Origin: Coriobacteriia bacterium
Lineage (GTDB): Bacteria; Actinomycetota; Coriobacteriia; Anaerosomatales; SLCP01
Assembly (NCBI GenBank): GCA_007121015.1
Contig: SKMN01000004.1
Span: 52,777-116,776 of the forward strand
DNA length: 64,000 bases
Direction of reading: 5' to 3'
Both the position numbers and the translations under genes were made by a program. Shown here piece after piece: positions 17,222-23,196 of the stretch. The notes beneath the pieces are model-generated. The model was not told where the DNA came from, made no database searches, and saw only the letters and a program-made list of their open reading frames with translations. Every line of letters begins with the position of its first letter. Position 1 is the first letter of the stretch.

Positions 17222-17872
17222 CTAGACGGCAGCGACCGGGATCTTGCAGCCGCACGCGAGCGACTTGATGTCGCACGGCATCCGAACGTGTCGAACGTTC
17301 ATGCCCTCGGGACGGTCGAGTTTGACCTTGGGGGTGAGGAGCAGCACGCCGTTGATCCCGGCTTCGCTAAGCATCTCGAGCACCGGATCGATCCACGGCT
17401 GGGAGCACGCGACGAGAGCAACGCGGACGTCGAGGTCCTTGTCGTGCTGCGGGATCTCGGTCACGTGCCTGACCTCGAGTTCCCCGATCACCGTACCGAC
17501 GTCCTCCGGCTGCTCGGAGAAGTACGCCACCGGCCGGACGCCGTAGGCGTCAGGCGGGAACACGACCTCGAGCGCGCGCAGCATCTGGGCGCTCCCGACA
17601 CGCACGATCGGGTACTCGTCGTACAGGCCGAGGAACTCGCTGAGCGCCTCGAACAACGTGCCCATGCTGTAACCGACGCCGCGACGTCCCACGCCACCGA
17701 TGTAGGAAAGATCGCGCCGCACCGTTTCCTCGCGGATGTCGAGTTCGTCTGCGAGCACACGGGATGTGACGTTCTTCTCATCCTCGCCGGCGCGAATCAT
17801 CTCGCCGATGTAGCAATGGTAGAGGGACAGGCGGTAGACCGTCGCCTGCGGGATATAGTCGAAATCTGCCAC
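17222..17872 (-). CDS. Rex-like regulator with lost NAD motif (copy 1 of tandem)
   Basis: The 216-residue protein is the first gene of the triplet and the one closest to true Rex in its DNA-binding half: ATVYRLSLYHC, ELDIREETVRRDLSYIGG and GRRGVGY. The nucleotide-binding loop has become VGSAQMLRAL (92-100), so NADH binding is doubtful. The C-terminal swap helix, which in Rex has the form VDLxVELQxLSY, is replaced by VRMPCDIKSLACGC with cysteines at 200, 207 and 209; C20 and C156 are also shared by all copies. Start is GTG 17870-17872 after AAGGTAG. A promoter and tandem 11-base repeats lie just upstream, suggesting autoregulation. Confidence 0.84.
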   Translation of the reverse strand: MADFDYIPQATVYRLSLYHCYIGEMIRAGEDEKNVTSRVLADELDIREETVRRDLSYIGGVGRRGVGYSMGTLFEALSEFLGLYDEYPIVRVGSAQMLRALEVVFPPDAYGVRPVAYFSEQPEDVGTVIGELEVRHVTEIPQHDKDLDVRVALVACSQPWIDPVLEMLSEAGINGVLLLTPKVKLDRPEGMNVRHVRMPCDIKSLACGCKIPVAAV

Positions 17873-17884
17873 TTTGAACTACCT

Positions 17885-17910
17885 TCATGCCGGTTGCAGT
17901 CATGCCGGTT
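17885..17910. promoter_or_regulatory. Tandem 11-bp direct repeats, probable operator
   Basis: TCATGCCGGTT occurs at 17885-17895 and again at 17900-17910, a 15-base period (reverse strand AACCGGCATGA). The pair lies in the 5' leader of the first Rex-like gene, about 15-40 bases downstream of the expected transcription start. A bound protein here would block transcription. It does not match the known inverted Rex box. It may be bound by the Rex-like proteins themselves (inference). Confidence 0.5.
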
Positions 17911-17931
17911 TAAGGCACTTTAATGCTCCAG

Positions 17932-17960
17932 AGTATATACCCGAACTGAGTGCAAGGCAA
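17932..17960 (-). promoter_or_regulatory. Sigma-70-type promoter for the Rex-like triplet
   Basis: Read on the reverse strand: -35 TTGCCT (17955-17960), a 17-base spacer and -10 TATACT (17932-17937). Transcription would start near 17925, some 50 bases before the GTG of copy 1, with the tandem repeats inside the leader. This is one of the best promoter matches in the window. Confidence 0.6.
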
Positions 17961-18043
17961 CTAGTGAAATCTCGGTCATGCGCAACGATACTCGTTCACA
18001 GTCCCTCATACGGCGTGCGCACGGTGTCAAACGGCGCATGCGG

Positions 18044-19228
18044 TTACTGCGAGACCGAGCCGCGGACGTGGCACTCGGCGCAGTACGTCGGCGCGTGACA
18101 ATTGAAGCAAGCCTGGGCACCGGTCACGCGAACCGGGTCCATGTGTTGCGGCAGCCAGGGCCGTGTCGGATCGGCTCCTTGGTGATGGCAGTCGTTGCAG
18201 AAGTCGGTCCCCGGAGCCGCGGCGTGACATGGTTCGCAGACCTCCGGCCGCGACCTGCCGTCCTCTCCGTGGTCCTGCTCGAAGTTGGTCGGATGAGGCA
18301 TCTGGATGCCGTGACAGTCGGTACAGAAGATCTCCTCGTTGTGGCACGTCGCGCAGTATCCGACCGCCGAGACCGGAACGAGGCCGAGGTCGTATGCATC
18401 GTCACTCACCGGCTCGGCCTCAGGGACATCACCTACGGCAAGTGTCTCCTCGAGGCTTCTCCGCTCGAGATCCTCCATCGCAAGTTCAGCGTGTAGACTC
18501 GAATCGCCGAACGGCTCGTAGAACCCGTCCTGGAAGTGGTTCGCCGGCATGAACTCGAAGTCGTCAGGGTGGCATGCGTCACACGCGCCCGGAGCCATGA
18601 TCCCGCTCGGCGACTCGTCGGTGAGCGTGTGGCAGCGGAAGCACGCGGTCATCTCCATGAAGTCATCGTGAGGCTGGTTGGGCTCGCCGGTCTGCGGATC
18701 GATGAGTGTCAGCTCGAAGTCTTCACGGTGGGCGACGCGGTTGTGGCAGATGGTGCAGTGGATGTCGGCCTCCGAGTGCACAGCGTGGTCGATGATGATG
18801 CCGGGACTCGGCGTCACGGTGCGCCTCTCGAGGTCGTGGCATTGCGTGCACTGGCTCTCAGGGAAGTACTTGGCGCTGAGTGCCACGTGGGAGTCAGGGT
18901 TGAGCGGCAGACTGTACGTGTTGGTCGCGGTGAGGTACAACTCGCCGAGCGCTTCGGCCTTGTGCAGCATGAAGTAGATCGGACCTGCGTTCGCCTTCAT
19001 GTGGCACGACATGCATTGAAGTTCGGAGTGCGAAGAGCGGTTGAATGCGATGATCGTGTCGTCCTGGACCTTGTGGCACCCCTCGGCGCAGAACCAGTTG
19101 GTCGATGTCACGCCGAGAGCGACGATCACGAGAGCAGCGAGGGAGAGTACCACAGCCCCGCTCCAGATGATGTAGCGCGGCCTGCGCGCCGGATCTTTGA
19201 ACCCCGTGATTATCTGCAGCCTACGCAT
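18044..19228 (-). CDS. NapC/NirT-type multiheme cytochrome c, about 12 hemes
   Basis: The 394-residue protein is anchored by one N-terminal helix (IIWSGAVVLSLAALVIVALG) like NapC/NirT quinol dehydrogenases. I count eleven CxxCH motifs (first CMSCH, last CAECH) plus one variant CX3CH motif, CAEGCH, just after the membrane helix where NapC-type proteins carry heme 1, so up to 12 hemes. A family segment PSPGIIIDHAVHS supplies distal histidines. Likely role: quinol oxidation and electron transfer to periplasmic or external acceptors. A paralogue of the same architecture is at 43860-45062. It follows the heptaheme gene by 110 bases with its own -10-like TATACT (19296-19301). ATG start has GAGAGAGG upstream. 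Confidence 0.9.
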   Translation of the reverse strand: MRRLQIITGFKDPARRPRYIIWSGAVVLSLAALVIVALGVTSTNWFCAEGCHKVQDDTIIAFNRSSHSELQCMSCHMKANAGPIYFMLHKAEALGELYLTATNTYSLPLNPDSHVALSAKYFPESQCTQCHDLERRTVTPSPGIIIDHAVHSEADIHCTICHNRVAHREDFELTLIDPQTGEPNQPHDDFMEMTACFRCHTLTDESPSGIMAPGACDACHPDDFEFMPANHFQDGFYEPFGDSSLHAELAMEDLERRSLEETLAVGDVPEAEPVSDDAYDLGLVPVSAVGYCATCHNEEIFCTDCHGIQMPHPTNFEQDHGEDGRSRPEVCEPCHAAAPGTDFCNDCHHQGADPTRPWLPQHMDPVRVTGAQACFNCHAPTYCAECHVRGSVSQ

Positions 19229-19267
19229 GGATCTGGATCGCGCCTCTCTCTACCCCATTCTAACGGA

Positions 19268-19285
19268 ACGGCCGAACCCGGCCGT
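19268..19285 (-). promoter_or_regulatory. Leader hairpin before the dodecaheme gene
   Basis: ACGGCCG (19268-19274) and CGGCCGT (19279-19285) form a 7-base stem with a 4-base loop. It lies between a TATACT at 19296-19301 (minus strand) and the cytochrome start at 19228, so it would sit at the 5' end of the leader RNA if that promoter is used, or act as an intercistronic attenuator for read-through from the heptaheme gene. No T run follows. Confidence 0.4.
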
Positions 19286-19338
19286 CACTCGATGCAGTAT
19301 AGCGTAAAAGCGAAACCGAGAGCGCGCTAGCGCTAGCG

Positions 19339-20487
19339 CTACTCCTCCCAGTGATGACAGTTCAGGCACAGGGCGTCCGTGTATGCTGCAGACGTGCCAG
19401 GCGGCACGATAAGGAGCCGCTGCGCGTTGCTCTCGTGAGGGAATACCTGGAAGCGCGGGTTGTCGGTACTCGGGCCTTCCGGGTCGTCGTCGTCAGGCCT
19501 GCCGTCGGGTTCCGTGATCTTGAACTCCTGCGTCGCATCGCGCACGTCCTCGTGGCACTGCTGACACAGCGGACCGGGCGACTCCTGCTGGAGCGGCGTG
19601 CGCGTCGTCTCTCCGTTGACAGTGATCTCAGGCATGCGATAGCCGAGGTTCGACTGTCCGAGAGGACCGAGCGTGGTCTCTGTGGAATCGAGGGACGTCA
19701 GGACCGGCAGACGGTTGTAGTAGAAGTGATCGTCCTGCTGCACCGGGTGGTTGTGCGTCCCGGAACCGTTCGCCCTGCCCTGGTGGCACGTGGCGCACCA
19801 GCCGGTGCCGTACACGGTCACCGACGTGTCGGCACCCGTGGGGGCGCGGCGCAGGAGTCTGCTGCTCGCAGTCGCGTACTCCGTCGCGACCTCGCTCGAG
19901 TCCGAACTGATGTAGCGGTCGCTCCGGTAGCGGTCGCCGAGGAACGGCTCGACCATGCGGCCCTCGATACCGTGTGGCGAGTGACAATCGGTACACGTGA
20001 GCGTCCCGCCCGGACCCGAGAAGGGCTGCGCACGCGGCCCGCCGGTCTCCGGGTCGCCGCCGGGGATGATGTTGGTCGTCTCGATGCGGTGCGCTGAGAG
20101 CGGCTCCTCACCGGTCCGCGCCTTGATGACACCATAGACGCCGTTGCCGCCCGTGCCGTCATGACATGACTCGCACACCGACTTGATGGTGGGACCGGGA
20201 AGCAACATGAAATACGCTGGCGCCGCATGCACCGAGTGGCAGGCTCCGCATTTCGTGGTGCTCGAGCTGTACCCGCCATGGGGGCCCGAGCGTGTCTTCT
20301 GCTCGGGATCCTCGGGATCGACGATCCCGTGGCAGTCTATGCAATCCCGACCCGGCTCGAGGTGGTCGAGACCCGACTCGGCGTCGAGGTCCTCGTACAC
20401 GAGCTCGTCGTACGCGAACGCGGAAGTCGCGCCCGCGAACATGAGGGCAGCAGCGATGATGATACCGATGATCAACGGACGTCCCAC
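19339..20487 (-). CDS. Heptaheme cytochrome c, secreted
   Basis: The 382-residue protein has a signal peptide (LIIGIIIAAALMFAGATSAFA, cut after AFA) and seven CxxCH motifs: CIDCH, CGACH, CESCH, CTDCH, CATCH, CQQCH and CLNCH. It belongs to the doubled-CxxCH family of periplasmic or surface cytochromes. The middle part between hemes 4 and 6 is long and polar. Start is GTG 20485-20487 after GGAAGG. Upstream lie a candidate promoter and a Rex box. It sits between an NHL propeller protein and the membrane-anchored dodecaheme cytochrome and may be its electron acceptor. Confidence 0.9.
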   Translation of the reverse strand: MGRPLIIGIIIAAALMFAGATSAFAYDELVYEDLDAESGLDHLEPGRDCIDCHGIVDPEDPEQKTRSGPHGGYSSSTTKCGACHSVHAAPAYFMLLPGPTIKSVCESCHDGTGGNGVYGVIKARTGEEPLSAHRIETTNIIPGGDPETGGPRAQPFSGPGGTLTCTDCHSPHGIEGRMVEPFLGDRYRSDRYISSDSSEVATEYATASSRLLRRAPTGADTSVTVYGTGWCATCHQGRANGSGTHNHPVQQDDHFYYNRLPVLTSLDSTETTLGPLGQSNLGYRMPEITVNGETTRTPLQQESPGPLCQQCHEDVRDATQEFKITEPDGRPDDDDPEGPSTDNPRFQVFPHESNAQRLLIVPPGTSAAYTDALCLNCHHWEE

Positions 20488-20528
20488 GGCCTTCCGGCTC
20501 CAATCCCACGAGCACCAGCGCCCCCACG

Positions 20529-20566
20529 CTGACCCTATCGTACAAGGTCAGAGCGGGTAATAGCAA
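20529..20566 (-). promoter_or_regulatory. Promoter with dyad for the heptaheme cytochrome gene
   Basis: On the reverse strand, -35 TTGCTA (20561-20566) and -10 TACGAT (20537-20542) are 18 bases apart. The -10 box lies inside an inverted repeat, CTGACC (20529-20534) and GGTCAG (20546-20551), which may be an operator. A second possible promoter, TTTTCA with TATTAC at a 16-base spacing, would overlap the adjacent Rex box. Confidence 0.45.
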
Positions 20567-20575
20567 ACTTTGGTC

Positions 20576-20593
20576 TCGTGAAAACATCCACGA
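20576..20593. promoter_or_regulatory. Candidate Rex box
   Basis: TCGTGAAAACATCCACGA has inverted ends (TCGTG and CACGA) and resembles the published Rex consensus TTGTGAANNNNTTCACAA, differing at three conserved bases. It is about 90 bases upstream of the heptaheme cytochrome start, and a canonical rex gene is encoded three genes upstream on the same strand. Repression at low NAD+/NADH would follow if an overlapping promoter is used. Confidence 0.55.
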
Positions 20594-20640
20594 TAGTCGT
20601 TGCTATGTAGTATGCAATCTACATGCCATAGTGATACACA

Positions 20641-21825
20641 TCACTTGACCAGGCGAAGCAGTTGTGCCCGGTTGTTCTCTTTGTCCGCCACGATCACGAG
20701 ATCTCCTGCCGCGCCGATACCGTTCGGCAGGTTGAGCTGGCCCGGAGAGGCCCCCCGCTGCCCGAACCGGCCGAGCACCTGTCCCTCGTCGCTGAGGAGC
20801 ACGATCTCGTACTCGAAGGAGTCGACCACCGCGATCGTCCCGTCGTCGAGTACCGCGACGCCACGAGGCAGACCGAACACGGCTTCGCTGTCGTCCCGCT
20901 GCTCTCCGGTGATACCGGATACGTGAACGCCTCGACCGACCGCCCACTTGAGCTGGCCTTCGGGGGAGAATGCCTGGATACGGGCGTTGTTGGAATCGGC
21001 CACGATGACAGTGCCGTCAGGAGCGACCGCGATGCCGTTGGGGCGGTCGAACGCGCCCGGCTCTACACCCGGCCTCCCGAACTGCCGCACGAACTCGCCG
21101 CGAGTCGTGAACACGACGACTTGGTACGAGTCGGCAGCGTAGACGTGGTCCCCGGCGACGGCCACATCCGTGACAGCGATGCCGGTACCGTCCTGACCCG
21201 AACCTCCCTGCCCCACGCGCTTGGTGGGATCCGGGAAACGCCTCAGGAACTCCCCTTCCGCGTCGAAGACCTGGATCTGGTCGTTGCGGAAATCAGCGAC
21301 ATACACGTCTCCCCTGTCGTCGACATCGATGCCAAGGGGGAAGTTGAGGAGACCCCCTTCCCACGTGGCGTCGAAGCCCGGTAGCGGCTTTGCGATGCCG
21401 AACCCGCCGAACTCGAAGAGGAACCGGCCGCGGCGCGTAAACACCGCGATACGGTTGTGGTCGGAGTCCACGACGTAGATCCGGTCGTTGGACCCGATGG
21501 CCGCGTCCATCGGACGACGGAACGTCGGCTCGCTCCCCCTGCCGGGCCCCTCGATGGTCAACACCGGCTCCAGGCCGGCGACGGCCGCCCCGCCCTGCGT
21601 GACCAGACCGCGAGGCGACAGCAGCAGGAACAGCACGAGGAGCAGGATGATCAGGAGGACGGCAAGGGCCACCGCGAGGAGCCCGAAGCCTTGCCGCGCC
21701 GTCATCACGTGTTGGGCCTCCTCTGCCGAGGGGCTCACGACGTCGTCTTCTGCAACGATCCTCGTGGTCACAGGCGCGTCTGCATCTGTGTCATGCGCGG
21801 GCCTGACCCGCTCGTTTCCATTCAC
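20641..21825 (-). CDS. Membrane-anchored NHL-repeat beta-propeller protein
   Basis: The 394-residue protein has a cytoplasmic acidic N terminus, one membrane helix (LLAVALAVLLIILLLVLFLL) and a six-unit NHL propeller. Repeat cores are seen as MDAAIGSNDRIYVVDSDHNR, PLGIDVDDRGDVYVADFRND, PNGIAVAPDGTVIVADSNNA, PRGVAVLDDGTIAVVDSFEY and PNGIGAAGDLVIVADKENNR. NHL propellers mediate protein contacts and are often found beside multiheme cytochromes. It overlaps the TPR gene by 4 bases and is followed by the heptaheme cytochrome. Confidence 0.88.
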   Translation of the reverse strand: MNGNERVRPAHDTDADAPVTTRIVAEDDVVSPSAEEAQHVMTARQGFGLLAVALAVLLIILLLVLFLLLSPRGLVTQGGAAVAGLEPVLTIEGPGRGSEPTFRRPMDAAIGSNDRIYVVDSDHNRIAVFTRRGRFLFEFGGFGIAKPLPGFDATWEGGLLNFPLGIDVDDRGDVYVADFRNDQIQVFDAEGEFLRRFPDPTKRVGQGGSGQDGTGIAVTDVAVAGDHVYAADSYQVVVFTTRGEFVRQFGRPGVEPGAFDRPNGIAVAPDGTVIVADSNNARIQAFSPEGQLKWAVGRGVHVSGITGEQRDDSEAVFGLPRGVAVLDDGTIAVVDSFEYEIVLLSDEGQVLGRFGQRGASPGQLNLPNGIGAAGDLVIVADKENNRAQLLRLVK

Positions 21826-22457
21826 TGGTTCACACCCATCCGCGACAAGGCATCGCGTGCTTCCTCCATGTCAGGTATATAGCCGAGAGCGTTCTCGAAG
21901 CACTCCGCGGCACGTTCCGCGTCGCCGAGGTTCTCGTGTGCGAGGCCCATGAGAAGACATAGGTCCGCGATACCGATCGAGTGTTCGGCCGCTGGCTCTA
22001 CCACGGCGAGGACATCTCTATACCGTCCTTGCTCAGCATAGAGCGTGCCGAGAACCGTAGCAGCATGAACGTGTCCCGGCTCGTGCCGGAGCACGGTGAG
22101 GAGCATGCGTTCGCCCTCCGCCACGCTGCCCGTCTCGAGGTTGACCAGTCCAGCTCCGTAGAGAGCCACGACGTCGTCGGGTCGTTCCTCGAGGAGCGTC
22201 CCGTAGACGACGAGGGCCTCATCGAGCCGCGCGGCCCGATGGTATGCGAACGCGAGTTCGATGCGAGCCGCAGCATCCTGAGGGTCGGTCACGACCGCCT
22301 CCTCGAGGTGGGCGACCTCCATCTCGGCCGCCGAGGAGTACTGGGGCCTGACCTGCAGTTCCTGCACAACGGCTATCGCAGCGACCGTCACCCCGGCGAG
22401 CAGCGCGACCACCATGGCAACGAGCCACGCCGGGACCGAGGCGTGCGTGCCGGTCAT
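21822..22457 (-). CDS. Membrane-anchored TPR protein
   Basis: The 211-residue protein has an N-terminal membrane helix (LVAMVVALLAGVTVAAIAVV) followed by four TPR-like units, for example ARIELAFAYHRAARLDEALV, ALYGAGLVNLETGSVAEGER and LLMGLAHENLGDAERAAECF. Such proteins, sometimes called CcmG/NrfG-like, may assist cytochrome c assembly or scaffold a respiratory complex. The start overlaps the rex stop by 4 bases and its stop overlaps the NHL gene start, so rex-TPR-NHL is a coupled operon. Confidence 0.85.
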   Translation of the reverse strand: MTGTHASVPAWLVAMVVALLAGVTVAAIAVVQELQVRPQYSSAAEMEVAHLEEAVVTDPQDAAARIELAFAYHRAARLDEALVVYGTLLEERPDDVVALYGAGLVNLETGSVAEGERMLLTVLRHEPGHVHAATVLGTLYAEQGRYRDVLAVVEPAAEHSIGIADLCLLMGLAHENLGDAERAAECFENALGYIPDMEEARDALSRMGVNQ

Positions 22458-23107
22458 TGCGCAGGACTCCCCGGATCGAGGTGGAACGAGAGGATCTGCA
22501 GCTCACCTGCCATATCCGCCTGTCTCACCGTGACGTCATCGGGCACCACGAGCTGGACCGGGGCGAAGTTCATCACCGCTTTGACGCCAGCTGCGACCAG
22601 CCGGTCTACGATGCGTTGCGCCGCACTGGCCGGTACGGTCAGGACCACGATCTCGACACGCTCGCGCACGATGACGCCTTCCAGATCGTCTATGCTCTCG
22701 ATCGTGACACCATCCACGCTCGTACCGACTTTGGCGGGATCGGCGTCGAGCACCGCTACGACGGCCATGCCACGCTCTTCGAACCCGGCGTATCCCTGCA
22801 AGGCGCTTCCGAGCCGTCCGAACCCGATGATCGCCACACGCCGGTGCTCGACCACGCCAAGCCGTTTGGACAGGTTCGTGACGAGTGAATCCACGTCGTA
22901 ACCCACTCCCCGGGTGCCGAACTCCCCAAGGTAGGAGAAGTCCTTGCGGACCTGGGCTGCGTTCGTGCCCGCCATGTCGGCGATCTGTACCGAGTTCAAC
23001 ACCGGCATGCGGTGCGCCTGCGCCTGGATAAGGCACCTGAGGTAGAGCGGTAGACGCTGCACGGTGGTGGGTGGGACTCTCACTGGCTTTGTCGGCCGTT
23101 GGCTCAT
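22454..23107 (-). CDS. rex: Redox-sensing transcriptional repressor Rex
   Basis: The 217-residue canonical Rex represses respiratory and fermentative genes and is released by NADH. The winged helix shows TTVQRLPLYLRCL and NAAQVRKDFSYLGEFGTRGVGY; the NAD loop IIGFGRLGSAL (GFGRLG, 95-100) is intact, and the C terminus keeps the normal swap-helix pattern (GELQILSFHL). This separates it from the three Rex-like genes at 15.7-17.9 kb. I prefer ATG 23105-23107, which has GTGAGGAG upstream, over the one four codons earlier. It heads the rex-TPR-NHL operon next to the cytochromes. Confidence 0.93.
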   Translation of the reverse strand: MSQRPTKPVRVPPTTVQRLPLYLRCLIQAQAHRMPVLNSVQIADMAGTNAAQVRKDFSYLGEFGTRGVGYDVDSLVTNLSKRLGVVEHRRVAIIGFGRLGSALQGYAGFEERGMAVVAVLDADPAKVGTSVDGVTIESIDDLEGVIVRERVEIVVLTVPASAAQRIVDRLVAAGVKAVMNFAPVQLVVPDDVTVRQADMAGELQILSFHLDPGSPAQ

Positions 23108-23196
23108 TGCGCTCCTCACTCCGGTCGCTCGAACGCATCCGCCCGCAACACGTCGGCGGACCTCGGTACTGGCAGGTCGTTTCGCAGCGGCCCCTG

